Below, piece after piece: positions 45,300 to 54,498 of a stretch of 64,000 bases of DNA; within the stretch, counting starts at the first letter, position 1, and each line of letters opens with the position of its first letter. The translations under genes were made by a program, and so were the position numbers. This DNA comes from Deefgea piscis. Its GTDB lineage: Bacteria > Pseudomonadota > Gammaproteobacteria > Burkholderiales > Chitinibacteraceae. The notes below the pieces were generated by a model that saw nothing but the letters and a program-made list of their open reading frames with translations, was not told the DNA's origin and did no database searches. Where the stretch lies: contig NZ_CP054143.1 in NCBI RefSeq assembly GCF_013284055.1, forward strand, positions 248,001 to 312,000, read 5' to 3'.

Positions 45300-45530
45300 T
45301 TAAGTGCCTGCGGCACGGTTGTTTACAGTTGCAGTCCGGGCTGGTGGCCCTGTTTCTTTGTTTCTTTTGACTCGCCAAAGAACAAGAGGAAAAGAAAGGC
45401 ACCCCAGGCGCGCATCGTTCCCCGATGCCTTCGATTGTGGTGAGCCAAACGATAAAGTGGTTTGTCTCACTTCGCACGCAGTGCACTTGGATGGATTTTT
45501 AAACCCTAGATCGACGAGCGCGGCATAGCA
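45300..45530. repeat. Intergenic repeat resembling the GTTTCTTTGTTTC / GACTCGCCAAAGAA family
   Basis: About 230 bases containing CTGTTTCTTTGTTTCTTTTG then ACTCGCCAAAGAACAAGAGG and AAAAGAAAGGCACCCC. This is reminiscent of a repeat type often seen, and often mis-called as a small gene, in beta- and gammaproteobacteria. Frames exist on both strands here but lack ribosome sites. Confidence 0.5.
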
Positions 45531-45554
45531 GCAACACAAAATCTAAGTATTGCC

Positions 45555-46436
45555 TTAAATTTGTTCGCGCATCCATTGCAATACCGGCGCAACATTCGGC
45601 CGTAAACCCGTCCACAACTCAAACGCCTCTGCCGCTTGCCCAACGAGCATCCCCAAACCGTCGACACGAGTGTGTACGCCCGCTAAGCGCGCTTGCGCCA
45701 AAAATGGCGTTTCGCCCTTGCTATACATCATGTCGTAGGCCAAGGCTTTAGACGAAAAAATCGCATCGCCAATTGGTAAGCGCTCGCCATTTAAGCTCGC
45801 GGACGTGGCATTGATCACAACGTCAAATTGCGAACCATCGGCGACGACCACTTCATCAAGTAAATCATCAAAGCCCAGCGCCTGCAGCGGCAGCGATACA
45901 TCCTGAGCATGCAGCCAAGGCGCAGCCACTTCATCTAATAACCGTTGCGCTTTACTTTGCGTTCGATTGGCAACCGACAGCGATTTCGGTTGTTGCTGTA
46001 ATAGCGGTAACAATGCGCCGCGTGCCGCGCCACCGGCGCCGAGCAATAAGATTCGTTGCCCACGCAAATCAATATGACGCAAAAGATCGGCGACTAATCC
46101 CGCGCCATCGGTGTTGTCCCCTTGCCAAGCGCCGTTGACTTGTCGCACCAAGGTATTGACCGCACCGGCAGCAGCAGCGCGCTCAGTCAGTTGCTCGCCG
46201 ACCCAACGAAAAGCTTCTTCTTTAAACGGTACTGTCACATTCGCCCCACGGCCACCCGCATCCGCAAAGGCTTTCACCGTTGCCGAAAAACCATCTAAGG
46301 GCGCGAGTAACTGCTGATAGACAAAGCGACTTACGGCGGGATGATCTGCAAACTGAGCGGCAAATGCAGCATGAATTTGTGGGGATTTGGAGTGCGCAAT
46401 CGGATGACCAATCACAACATACGTCGGGTGAATCAT
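45555..46436 (-). CDS. aroE: Shikimate dehydrogenase
   Basis: A 293-residue NADP-dependent shikimate dehydrogenase, fourth step of the chorismate pathway. Substrate-binding motif [17 protein letters not shown] at the N terminus, catalytic Lys and Asn in [22 protein letters not shown], and the nucleotide motif [17 protein letters not shown] with NRTQSKA. The C terminus has [16 protein letters not shown] and [18 protein letters not shown]. The start is set at MIHPTYVV; a 41-residue upstream extension has no similarity to the family. It is slightly longer than E. coli AroE (272). Confidence 0.96.
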   Translation of the reverse strand: MIHPTYVVIGHPIAHSKSPQIHAAFAAQFADHPAVSRFVYQQLLAPLDGFSATVKAFADAGGRGANVTVPFKEEAFRWVGEQLTERAAAAGAVNTLVRQVNGAWQGDNTDGAGLVADLLRHIDLRGQRILLLGAGGAARGALLPLLQQQPKSLSVANRTQSKAQRLLDEVAAPWLHAQDVSLPLQALGFDDLLDEVVVADGSQFDVVINATSASLNGERLPIGDAIFSSKALAYDMMYSKGETPFLAQARLAGVHTRVDGLGMLVGQAAEAFELWTGLRPNVAPVLQWMREQI

Positions 46437-46619
46437 GGTGCAGAACCCATTAAAAAGTGAGGTGTCAGTGTTAAGCAAAAAAATGGCATCGCTGCTACGT
46501 CTGCCATACTGGATGCACGGTCTGTGATTTGAGCGCCTGCCTATAAAACCATTGGCCAATACGGCGTATACGCCTCACTGTCGCGAGCTTACAAACTCAG
46601 GCGCCGCTACCGCGCAAAA

Positions 46620-47072
46620 TTAACCCTGTGTCCAAGGTAGACCCGCCGCCTGCCAACCATTTTTACTCCCGCGATGACTCTGCGCGTCTTTGTCGCCTTC
46701 AAAACCTTCTAAAATATTCATTGCCGCAGTGTAACCATGCTCGGCGGCCAGTACCGCAGCCTCATGCGAGCGCGCCCCCGAGCGGCATAAAAATAGCACC
46801 ACCGCTTCTGGATCAACTGCGGCTTTGAGTTGCACCAAAAAGTTTGGATTATTTGCCATCGTCGGATAAGTTTTCCATTCGATCATCTCGGCGCCAGGCA
46901 CCACGCCCACAAACTGCCACTCGGCATGCGTGCGAACATCAACCAACTGCACACTGGGTAGACTTTGCAATAAAGTCCACGCTTCGCTAGGGGTGACGAT
47001 GCCAGCGTAAGGTAACCCTTGGCTCATGGCACGAGAACGCGCATTTTGCAAAATTTCATTATTTTGGCTCAT
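46620..47072 (-). CDS. Rhodanese-like sulfurtransferase
   Basis: A 150-residue single-domain rhodanese. The active-site Cys96 lies in VVLFLCRSGARSHEAA and the domain starts QLVDVRTHAEW. No signal peptide. The N-terminal 25 residues are an added helix. I use the ATG at 47072, behind AAGGGG, since the in-frame TTG before it is not needed. Function in sulfur transfer or stress is typical, but no partner is adjacent. Confidence 0.92.
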   Translation of the reverse strand: MSQNNEILQNARSRAMSQGLPYAGIVTPSEAWTLLQSLPSVQLVDVRTHAEWQFVGVVPGAEMIEWKTYPTMANNPNFLVQLKAAVDPEAVVLFLCRSGARSHEAAVLAAEHGYTAAMNILEGFEGDKDAQSHRGSKNGWQAAGLPWTQG

Positions 47073-47255
47073 CAAAATCCCCTTTTTTATACATTCATCG
47101 AGTGGTCTATTTTAGCGGCATGTCTTACGTTACAGCTACATTTATTGACGCACCAAATCAGTGCAGCAAACCAGTGCGCGCACTAAAAAAATACACAAAA
47201 GTAAGTCCGCGACAGCAAAAAGATGTGGCACAATAGATTGCATGTAAGATTTTGC

Positions 47256-47273
47256 TTGGCACACTTTGTGCTT
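47256..47273 (+). promoter_or_regulatory. Sigma-54 type promoter of glnA
   Basis: TTGGCACACTTTGTGCTT has GG at -24 and GC at -12 with exactly 10 bases between, as in the sigma-54 consensus (TTGGCACG-N4-TTGC). It lies about 80 bases before the glnA start. A similar TGGCACAATAGATTGC at 47224-47241 has 11 bases between GG and GC and so does not fit. Confidence 0.7.
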
Positions 47274-47352
47274 GTAATCACTGCAACAGCATTTAATGCC
47301 GTTTTATCCCACTTTTAATTTTTGTTCATACTCGTCCTACAGGAGCGACAAC

Positions 47353-48762
47353 ATGGCGGTAGCCGACGTTCTCAAGCTTATTAAAGAAAACGACATTCGT
47401 TTCGTTGACTTGCGCTTCACCGACACCATCGGTAAAGAGCACCACGTAACTGTTCCTTCTCACGTCGTTGATGAAGAATGGTTCGAAGCGGGTCACGCTT
47501 TCGATGGTTCATCGATCGCCGGCTGGAAAGGCATTCAAGCTTCCGACATGCTGTTGTTGCCAGATCCTGCAACAGCCAATATCGATCCATTCTTTGATGA
47601 GCCAACGCTGATCATGACTTGCGATGTGATCGAGCCAGCAACCGGCAAAGGTTATGACCGTGATCCACGTTCATTGGCCCGTCGCGCTGAAGCTTATTTG
47701 AAAACTACCGGTATCGGCGACACTGCTTACTTTGGTCCAGAACCAGAATTCTTTATTTTTGACAGCATCCGTTGGAACACGGATATGTCAGGCTCGTTCG
47801 TAAAAATCGGTTCAGACGAAGGCGCTTGGGCGACTGCTGACGAAGTTCAAGGCGGCAACTTAGGTCACCGTCCACGCGTTAAAGGCGGCTACTTCCCAGT
47901 ACCTCCAGTAGACAGCCATCAAGACATCCGCGCCTCTATGGTGTTGATCTTGGAAGAAATGGGCGTGCCAGTTGAAGTGTTCCATCACGAAGTTTCAAAC
48001 GCAGGTCAAAATGAGATTGGTACTAAATTCTCAACTTTGACACAACGCGCTGACTGGACTCAAATCCTGAAATACGTGGTGCACAACGTTGCCAACCAAT
48101 ACGGCAAAACAGCAACGTTTATGCCAAAACCAATCGTTGGCGACAACGGTTCAGGCATGCACGTTCACCAATCAATCTGGAAAGACGGCAAAAACTTGTT
48201 TGCTGGCAATGAATACGCTGGTTTGTCTGAAACTGCCCTGTTCTACATCGGCGGTATCATCAAGCACGCTAAAGCATTGAACGCGATCACCAACCCAGGC
48301 ACGAACTCGTACAAACGTTTGGTACCGCATTACGAAGCACCGGTTAAATTGGCTTACTCGGCTAAAAACCGCTCTGCATCGATCCGTATTCCTCACGTTG
48401 CGTCTGAAAAAGGCCGTCGTATCGAAGCGCGCTTCCCAGATCCATTGGCAAACCCATACTTGTGCTTTGCTGCATTGATGATGGCAGGCTTGGATGGTAT
48501 CCAAAACAAGATTCACCCAGGCGATCCAGCGGACAAAAACTTGTACGATTTGCCACCAGAAGAAGACAAATTGATCCCTACAGTTTGCTCTTCACTGGAC
48601 GAAGCTTTGGCCGCACTCGATGCAGACCGTGAATTCTTGACTCGTGGTGGCGTATTCACCAATGAGTGGATCGACTCTTACATCGAACTCAAAATGAACG
48701 ACGTAAATCGTTCACGCATGAACGTGCATCCAGTTGAATTTGATATGTACTACTCATTGTAA
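47353..48762 (+). CDS. glnA: Glutamine synthetase, type I
   Basis: A 469-residue cytoplasmic glutamine synthetase; dodecameric in this family. The start is [14 protein letters not shown] behind AGGAGCG; the frame is open 19 codons further upstream. Family motifs include [12 protein letters not shown] (50-61), [10 protein letters not shown] (128-137), the ATP-binding [12 protein letters not shown] (259-270), and the adenylylation site Tyr398 in NLYDLPPEE, marking the adenylylated GSI-beta type. A sigma-54 promoter lies upstream and ntrBC is 6 kb downstream, consistent with NtrC control. Confidence 0.98.
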   Translation: MAVADVLKLIKENDIRFVDLRFTDTIGKEHHVTVPSHVVDEEWFEAGHAFDGSSIAGWKGIQASDMLLLPDPATANIDPFFDEPTLIMTCDVIEPATGKGYDRDPRSLARRAEAYLKTTGIGDTAYFGPEPEFFIFDSIRWNTDMSGSFVKIGSDEGAWATADEVQGGNLGHRPRVKGGYFPVPPVDSHQDIRASMVLILEEMGVPVEVFHHEVSNAGQNEIGTKFSTLTQRADWTQILKYVVHNVANQYGKTATFMPKPIVGDNGSGMHVHQSIWKDGKNLFAGNEYAGLSETALFYIGGIIKHAKALNAITNPGTNSYKRLVPHYEAPVKLAYSAKNRSASIRIPHVASEKGRRIEARFPDPLANPYLCFAALMMAGLDGIQNKIHPGDPADKNLYDLPPEEDKLIPTVCSSLDEALAALDADREFLTRGGVFTNEWIDSYIELKMNDVNRSRMNVHPVEFDMYYSL

Positions 48763-48792
48763 TTTTTAGGGCGGATAGCTCCGCCCCAAAAA
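48763..48792 (+). terminator. First hairpin after glnA
   Basis: GGGCGGA / TCCGCCC (48769-48775 and 48780-48786) flanked by TTTTT and AAAAA, so it can act in both directions. It immediately follows the stop. Confidence 0.65.
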
Positions 48793-48800
48793 TTGAAGCA

Positions 48801-48838
48801 AAACCCGCACTCAGCCTCGCTGATGCGGGTTTTTTTAT
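48801..48838 (+). terminator. Rho-independent terminator of glnA
   Basis: AACCCGCA ... TGCGGGTT with an inner CAGC/GCTG extension, followed by seven T. Confidence 0.85.
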
Positions 48839-48940
48839 GGCTAACGATCGTAAGGCAAGGGTTCAACCGCGCCACCGGCGGCTATCGCTGCCGCACTAGC
48901 CACAAAGAAAGGTTTTTTTGCGCGCAAGACCGGATAAAAA

Positions 48941-48980
48941 AATGCCGCTCACTTGACTTAAGTGAACGGCATTGGGTTTT
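48941..48980 (-). terminator. Terminator of the periplasmic protein gene at 49006
   Basis: AATGCCG-C-TCACTT / AAGTGA-A-CGGCATT stem. On the minus strand it is followed by a run of T. It shares its sequence with the hairpin at 51796-51830. Confidence 0.8.
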
Positions 48981-49005
48981 TGTCGCGATTGAGGATTAGC
49001 CTCAA

Positions 49006-49980
49006 TTAATCATTCTTTTCTAGCTCGAAATAGAAAAATTCACTGGTACCATCATCGTTATCACTGGCGATTGCGCCTTTGATTTCGTCTTCTTCGCTAC
49101 TAATGATCGCCAAAGATTCCGCTTTGGTAATCACAACGCGACCGCCTTGGTCGAGCAAGGGTACTGACGTTGGCGTCAAATTAAGTACCACACCGTCTTT
49201 CAGTTTTTCCAATGGAATGACACCAATGAAGCTACCCAAAATTTGGCCATCGTTGTATGAGTCGCCAGTGGCTTCCACTGAGGCGGTGTAAACCAAACTG
49301 TTATTTTTCGCCCAGAAGTCGCCGCCAGACAGGCCCGCTTCAAAGTTCGCCACGACTGGCAAAGTCACTTTGAAAGTGTCTACTTTGCTGAAGGTTTCTA
49401 GTTTATTGAACATATATTCAATCAACTCATGCTGCTTCACAGCAAAAATCAGATTGCCGCCACCATTGCCACGGTTGAAGATGTACGCTTTGCCGTTGCC
49501 CAGTGCCACGCCTTCAATATTGAGTTCTGCAATACCCGCTGCCGTTTTCAGCTGCGTGTATAAGCTAGTCAGGCTACGCTCATGTTTGCTAATGCGATCG
49601 CTAGAAAGCAAAAAGCCCACCTCGCGATTTGATTTACTGCCCGAGCCTAGCGTTAAGCTCCAAGTTTGTTTGCCTTGGCGAAATTGCGCTAAGGCTTCAA
49701 AGTCAGGTTTTACTTTTTTATTGATCCGGCCCGTAACTGGGTCGATTGGATACTCCTTAATCAACTGTTTATCAGTGATATAGAAATTCTTATCGAGTTC
49801 AAACAGCCATTGAGCATCATCACCCACCGCATAGAAAAAACCATTGCGATAATTCAGGCCAGAAGCCGATGGCAGATCACGGTTGATGTGAGCTTGACCC
49901 AACTCCAGTGTGTAGCTTTCGGCATTGGCGTGCAGGGCAAAAGTAGCTGCGAGTGTTGCGGCGAGAAGATGTTTAAGCAT
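49006..49980 (-). CDS. Periplasmic hypothetical protein, DUF6929/phytase-like fold possible
   Basis: A 324-residue exported protein with signal peptide MLKHLLAATLAATFALHANA. The mature part contains repeating strand patterns (NYRNGFFYAVGDDAQWLFELDKN; IEGVALGNGKAYIFNRGNGGG; VITKAESLAIISSEED) that suggest a beta-propeller, perhaps a DUF6929-type protein. No catalytic motif is obvious. It is monocistronic, with its own terminator, and convergent with glnA. I cannot assign a ligand or enzymatic role. Confidence 0.65.
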   Translation of the reverse strand: MLKHLLAATLAATFALHANAESYTLELGQAHINRDLPSASGLNYRNGFFYAVGDDAQWLFELDKNFYITDKQLIKEYPIDPVTGRINKKVKPDFEALAQFRQGKQTWSLTLGSGSKSNREVGFLLSSDRISKHERSLTSLYTQLKTAAGIAELNIEGVALGNGKAYIFNRGNGGGNLIFAVKQHELIEYMFNKLETFSKVDTFKVTLPVVANFEAGLSGGDFWAKNNSLVYTASVEATGDSYNDGQILGSFIGVIPLEKLKDGVVLNLTPTSVPLLDQGGRVVITKAESLAIISSEEDEIKGAIASDNDDGTSEFFYFELEKND

Positions 49981-50923
49981 GGTGTCCTTACTCTATTAGA
50001 CGTAAAAATATAAAATTGGGTTGTTTTATCGCGCCAAATAATGACTCAAATATTACATTTTTTTACATAATTGTGTGTATTATTTCCATTGCTTTCTATA
50101 AAATCTTACTAATCGCTCATCAATACAACAGGGTGAGTTGATTTAAATTTTTAATCTAAATTAATGGCTTACGCCATACCTACGGTATTGATGTATTTTG
50201 CTTGAGCTCTTTTTTTGTAAAGCTTAGCGAGCAATACCTCTGACAATTCCTATGCCTCGTAAAGCAACAACCTCTGCATGATTGTGTTGGTTTGATGAAG
50301 AAAAATAGTCAGATTCCTGAATTAAATTCGCCAAGTAAGCAGTAGCAAGGCAAGATGCTGGGCGACCTGATGTAGATCCGCTCGTTTATAAATTAAAGCC
50401 CTAAATTATGACAATGAAATTTAATGGCATTAATCTGTATACGCTGCGCAAATCCGCAGCCAAGAGCCAAAACGACATGCGCAAATATTAAATATTGCGG
50501 GTGAATGGATGGTTTTGTTGGGTAAGAAAATGGCGTTGACCGACGACGCAGATTTGCTCGGCTATTGCACGAAGCGCATGTATTCGTGCCGCAAACGTTT
50601 GCTGATCAGCGTGCAGCAGCAGATTTTCTAGATGCGCATACAGCGCGTTTTGCCAGTGTGTCGTGGTAAAGGCTTTGCGCTCCTATCCAAATAAGATCTC
50701 GCGCCACTGCCACCATCAGCTGTACTACTAACGCTTACGCTATTCACTGATATTTTAACCGCAGGTAGATCGCCTTATCAGGCCGCCGCGAGTGGACGTA
50801 TTGAAGTGATCTGCAGAGCAATGTTGATGTTAAAAATCAGTTTGATCTGTGACTGCACAAATTAAATTCGATATCGCAGTTGTAATAGAACCACGCATTA
50901 TTTATTTAAACCAAGGGATTACT
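49981..50923. other. 0.9-kb gap with degenerate coding remnants
   Basis: No intact gene. The first 350 bases are AT-rich. From about 50500 to 50830 frames shift and stop repeatedly while stretches look protein-like; for example, 50575-50685 reads HEAHVFVPQTFADQRAAADF then LDAHTARF in one frame, ended by a stop. This looks like a decayed gene with frameshifts. I do not recognise its family. The last 100 bases hold the leader of the next gene. Confidence 0.45.
50510..50830 (+). pseudogene. Probable decayed gene remnant, family unknown
   Basis: Three frames each contain short protein-like stretches broken by stops (MVLLGKKMALTDDADLLGY in one, HEAHVFVPQTFADQRAAADF in another, SPYQAAASGRIEVICRAM in a third). 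The pattern is what several indels in a single older gene would leave. No name can be given. Confidence 0.35.
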
Positions 50924-51733
50924 ATGTTCAAAATTGGCACGGCTTTGGCAGCCGTTCTTGTCTTTCAATTGGCTCAAGCGGCATCACTAGAAGCTATTCA
51001 AAAAAGTGGCCAAATTGTCATTGGCGTAAAAGACTCTTCGCCGCCATTCTCACAACTCGATGTTAAAACCCGCGCCCTCAAAGGGTATGACATTGACTTT
51101 GCCTTGGGAATTGCCAAGCGCTTGAAGGTGAAGCCTGTGTTTAAAACCTTAGAGTCAGACGATCGTATTCCTTGGGTTAAAGAAGGTAAAGCGGATATTG
51201 TCATCGCGGATTTAGCGCGGAGCGCGGAGCGCGAGAAAGAAGTCGCTTTTAGTACCGGTTATTTTGTAACTGATACGCGCATTCTGGCCAAAAAAGGGCG
51301 CTTTAAATCTGAAAGAGATTTAGCAGGCAGCCAAATTGCGCTGACTTCGGCATCCAGCTCGGTCAAATTAATGCGCAAGTCCTTCCCCGATACTAAACTC
51401 GCTGAATTTGAAGATAAACCAGAAATGTTAAAGGCGGTATTGGCGGGGGTTGTCGACGGAATGTTGGGTGACGGGCCAGTGATGACCGCCACATTGGCGC
51501 AAATTCCTGCAGCACAGCGTAGTCAATTTGAGGTGAGTGATTTTGCGTTGGATACGAAAACCTTTGGTGTCGCTATGCCCAAAGACGAAAAAACACTACA
51601 AATTGCAGTGAATAATGCGCTCGTCGATATGGAGACCTCAGGTGAAGCTCAGGCGATCTTTAATCGCTGGTTTGGCCCGCAAAGTAGCCAACCAATGGGA
51701 CGAATTTTTAGAATTAGCCCAAGCCGAAATTAA
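50924..51733 (+). CDS. Family-3 amino-acid ABC binding protein (orphan)
   Basis: A 269-residue periplasmic solute-binding protein. The start MFKIGTALAAVLVFQLAQA is a signal peptide behind AAGGGA; a 25-residue extension upstream is not conserved. The mature protein begins SLEAIQKSGQIVIGVKDSSPPFS and has GYDIDFALGIAKRLKVK and IFNRWFGPQSSQP, typical for polar amino-acid binding proteins (glutamate/aspartate type). No permease or ATPase is adjacent, so it either serves a distant transporter or acts as a sensor. It sits near the nitrogen genes glnA and ntrBC. Confidence 0.9.
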   Translation: MFKIGTALAAVLVFQLAQAASLEAIQKSGQIVIGVKDSSPPFSQLDVKTRALKGYDIDFALGIAKRLKVKPVFKTLESDDRIPWVKEGKADIVIADLARSAEREKEVAFSTGYFVTDTRILAKKGRFKSERDLAGSQIALTSASSSVKLMRKSFPDTKLAEFEDKPEMLKAVLAGVVDGMLGDGPVMTATLAQIPAAQRSQFEVSDFALDTKTFGVAMPKDEKTLQIAVNNALVDMETSGEAQAIFNRWFGPQSSQPMGRIFRISPSRN

Positions 51734-51795
51734 CTCGCACCAATCGCTTCCTCAATTTAATACGGCTAAGAAAAAACCGGACCTCAGTGGCCTCG

Positions 51796-51830
51796 TGCCG
51801 TTCACTTAAGAGCAAGTGAGCGGCATTTTT
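51796..51830 (+). terminator. Terminator of the binding-protein gene
   Basis: TGCCGTTCACTT / AAGTGAGCGGCA stem with one mismatch and a TTTTT tail. The same hairpin sequence is found at 48941-48980 in inverted position. Confidence 0.82.
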
Positions 51831-51953
51831 ATTGCCATTGCTTCGCCACACAGCATCAAAACAACAATATATGACTTACTATACCCACAACTTTAATACA
51901 CGCTGACGCAAACTCATATCTATACTTATACAAAACATACCATACCGATAAAA

Positions 51954-53438
51954 ATGAACGCTCATACAAAAACCATGACTGCTGGCCTATTTTTGGTCAG
52001 CTACTTATTTGCTGGTGTGTTATCCATTCAACTCGGGACAATCAATCCTGGCAATATGGGCTTAATTTGGCTGGCCGCAGGGATTGGCTTATTTACCGTT
52101 TTGCAATTAGGCCGCATTGGCCTTGTCATCGTTTACGTTGGCAGCTTTGCCATCAATACACCGTATTTATTTCATGGCCACTGGCAACATCAAGTGGCCA
52201 GCATTTTAATCAGCGGCGGTATTTTTGCTGGGATTGACACATTGCAATCCTATTTAGCAGCACGCGCCTATCAAGCCCTAGCCAGCCAATACGGCAACAC
52301 CATGTGGCGACAACCCACGGTATTACCTAAGATCTGGCTCCGAGTCTGCTTTATTCCTGTTGCTGTGACCATGCCATTATTTATCGCATTGCAAACTTCA
52401 GCGGGCTTAATCCCAATAAACTTAGACTCCATCTTAATTCGCGGCATGATTTTAATGCTGGCAGATTCCTCAGGGCTTATTTTATTTGTCCCGCTCTACC
52501 CCTATCTGAAATCAGGCACTTTAATTAAAGAGCTATTAAAATCAATTTACTTTCTCATCATTATCCCGATCCCAATCATTATCAATTATTTCATTCTAGA
52601 TCGAACCTTAATTTTATTACTACCACTCATGCTGTATATTGCAGTGCGTTTCAAAATGGCGGCAACCAATGTCTCACTACTACTCATTACATTAATGTGC
52701 ATCGGTTTAACCGCAAAAGGCTATGGATTTGTAAACACACAAAATATTATTATTTCATTATTACAAATCCAAATCTTTGTGTTTTCTATTACATTAGCTT
52801 TACAATATTTAGCACAAACGCAAACACAAATTATGCATAACCAAGCTTATTTAGAGCAAGAGGTGAAGTCACGAACTGAAACACTCGCGCAACTCAATCA
52901 TGAATTAAGCATTCTTGCCACGACGGACGAGCTCACCCAACTAAGTAATCGTAGGGAGTGGCAATCCAAAGCTCACGCGAGTTTTTTAAATGCTTTGCGC
53001 TATCAAAAAAATCTGAGCTTAATGATGATCGACGTGGATCACTTTAAAAAAATTAATGATCAATACGGGCATTTATTTGGTGATCAGATATTAAAACAAA
53101 TCGCACAATTATGTATGCTCAATACCCGTGCCACCGATTTAGTCGCTCGCTGGGGTGGCGAAGAGTTTGTGGTTTTACTACCTGAAACCACGCTGGAGCA
53201 AGCTAAAATTGTTGCCGAAAAAATAAGGTACGCCATTGCCAGCAACGCATTTTCTCAGGCAGACAATCTACAACTCACCACGACAGTGAGTATCGGCTTG
53301 TCCAGCCTAGTTGCGCATGATCAATCGTTAGATGATTTACTCTCGCGCGCCGACAATACGATGTATTTGGCTAAAGCCAAGGGTCGCAATTGCATACAAG
53401 CTGATACATCTACAATAACGGACAGCAGTGTGGCCTAA
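51954..53438 (+). CDS. MASE1-GGDEF diguanylate cyclase
   Basis: A 494-residue membrane-bound diguanylate cyclase making cyclic di-GMP. Residues 1-285 have about eight hydrophobic segments, with the MASE1-type NPGNMGLIWLAAGIGLF. A short coiled linker follows (300-320). The GGDEF domain has TTDELTQLSNRREW, MMIDVDHFKKINDQYGH and the active-site GGEEF (401-405). An inhibitory I-site RxxD (RATD, 392-395) lies five residues before it, so product inhibition is likely. Monocistronic; no convincing ribosome site. Confidence 0.93.
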   Translation: MNAHTKTMTAGLFLVSYLFAGVLSIQLGTINPGNMGLIWLAAGIGLFTVLQLGRIGLVIVYVGSFAINTPYLFHGHWQHQVASILISGGIFAGIDTLQSYLAARAYQALASQYGNTMWRQPTVLPKIWLRVCFIPVAVTMPLFIALQTSAGLIPINLDSILIRGMILMLADSSGLILFVPLYPYLKSGTLIKELLKSIYFLIIIPIPIIINYFILDRTLILLLPLMLYIAVRFKMAATNVSLLLITLMCIGLTAKGYGFVNTQNIIISLLQIQIFVFSITLALQYLAQTQTQIMHNQAYLEQEVKSRTETLAQLNHELSILATTDELTQLSNRREWQSKAHASFLNALRYQKNLSLMMIDVDHFKKINDQYGHLFGDQILKQIAQLCMLNTRATDLVARWGGEEFVVLLPETTLEQAKIVAEKIRYAIASNAFSQADNLQLTTTVSIGLSSLVAHDQSLDDLLSRADNTMYLAKAKGRNCIQADTSTITDSSVA

Positions 53439-53500
53439 AATTATATTTGCGGATTGCCTAATTGTAGGCAAAATAGCAACTTCACCTTCATCTGATCATC

Positions 53501-53794
53501 ATGAGCTCACTCAAAAAACCGCGAATCACCATACACTATTGCACTCAATGCAGTTGGTTACTGCGCAGTGCATGGCTAGCCCAAGAGTTACTCTCAACTT
53601 TTGCTTTTGAATTAGGCGAAGTGGCATTACAACCGGGCACGGGTGGCGTATTTTTAATCCATTGCGATGAGGTTTTAGTCTGGGATAGAAAAATTGAAAA
53701 CGGTTTTCCTGAGGCTAAAATTTTAAAGCAAAGGATTAGAGATTTGATTGCGCCCGATAAAACCTTAGGACATTCGGATAAAACCAACAATTAA
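53501..53794 (+). CDS. SelW/Rdx-family thioredoxin-like protein
   Basis: A 97-residue Rdx (SelT/SelW/SelH) family protein. It begins IHYCTQCSWLLRSAWLAQELL with the redox CxxC in place of the Sec-containing CxxU of animal homologues. GTGGVFLIHCDEVLVWDRK then matches the family core, with the later FPEAKILKQRIRD. The family has a thioredoxin-like fold of unsettled function. It starts 62 bases after the cyclase gene. Confidence 0.92.
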   Translation: MSSLKKPRITIHYCTQCSWLLRSAWLAQELLSTFAFELGEVALQPGTGGVFLIHCDEVLVWDRKIENGFPEAKILKQRIRDLIAPDKTLGHSDKTNN

Positions 53795-53863
53795 ATTCAT
53801 TTGTATTACATTTCACCGCCCGCTGATTAGGCACAAAGCGCAGGCCTGTGATACCTTTCTGAT

Positions 53864-54340
53864 ATGCACTCAAAACGACTGATTGGCCTTCTATTTCTCT
53901 GCAATATGGCACATGCTGATATCTACAAATATGTAGATAGTAATGGCAATGTGACATTTACTAATTCACCCATTAAAGGTGCGGTACGCATCATGAGTGA
54001 ATCGCAACCGGTAGCCAACCCAGTTCGGCGAAATAACGAGAGCGTTAAATCGCCTCGAGTCGCGATTCCTTCTCCGGTGAATTTCCCTAAAGTGGATGCG
54101 GCAACCCAAAAAAGTCGCGATAGTAATCGTAAATTAATTTTAGAAGAAGAGCTGAGCAGTGAGCGCGAGCTATTGAGCAAAGCTAAAAAGAATTTGCAAG
54201 ATGCCGATGCCAATCGCTCCGCAGTTGAGCAAGCCAATCCTAAACTGTATCTAGAACGCATTGGTCGCCTACGCGAAGCCATTGTGATGCACGAAAAGAA
54301 CGTCTCCGCACTTCAAGCCGAGCTAACCCGAGTGCGCTAA
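53864..54340 (+). CDS. DUF4124 periplasmic protein with coiled coil
   Basis: A 158-residue exported protein. Signal peptide MHSKRLIGLLFLCNMAHA, then the DUF4124 motif DIYKYVDSNGNVTFTNSP. The second half is a coiled coil (residues about 90-158) with abundant Glu, Lys and Ala. DUF4124 proteins often precede ntrB/ntrC in betaproteobacteria, as here. Their role is unknown. Confidence 0.88.
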   Translation: MHSKRLIGLLFLCNMAHADIYKYVDSNGNVTFTNSPIKGAVRIMSESQPVANPVRRNNESVKSPRVAIPSPVNFPKVDAATQKSRDSNRKLILEEELSSERELLSKAKKNLQDADANRSAVEQANPKLYLERIGRLREAIVMHEKNVSALQAELTRVR

Positions 54341-54498
54341 TGCGCCATAAAAGGCGTAGCAGCACCAATATTGTGCAAAGATGAATCGTTTTAGCCGCTG
54401 AACATGCTAAAAAGCTGGCCTAAATTTTGCTTTAGGTCATCAATCTCTGCGCGACAATTCGTCTTTTTTAAATCAGCTGCTATCCGATGGAGCCGCAT

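Noticed and set aside
45300-45539. Small frames of 79, 74 and 92 residues between aroE and mtgA
   Set aside because: They translate a repeat sequence often mis-called as a gene; no ribosome sites and both strands are open.
47224-47241. Second sigma-54 promoter for glnA
   Set aside because: GG to GC spacing is 11 bases, one too many; the site at 47256 has the correct 10.
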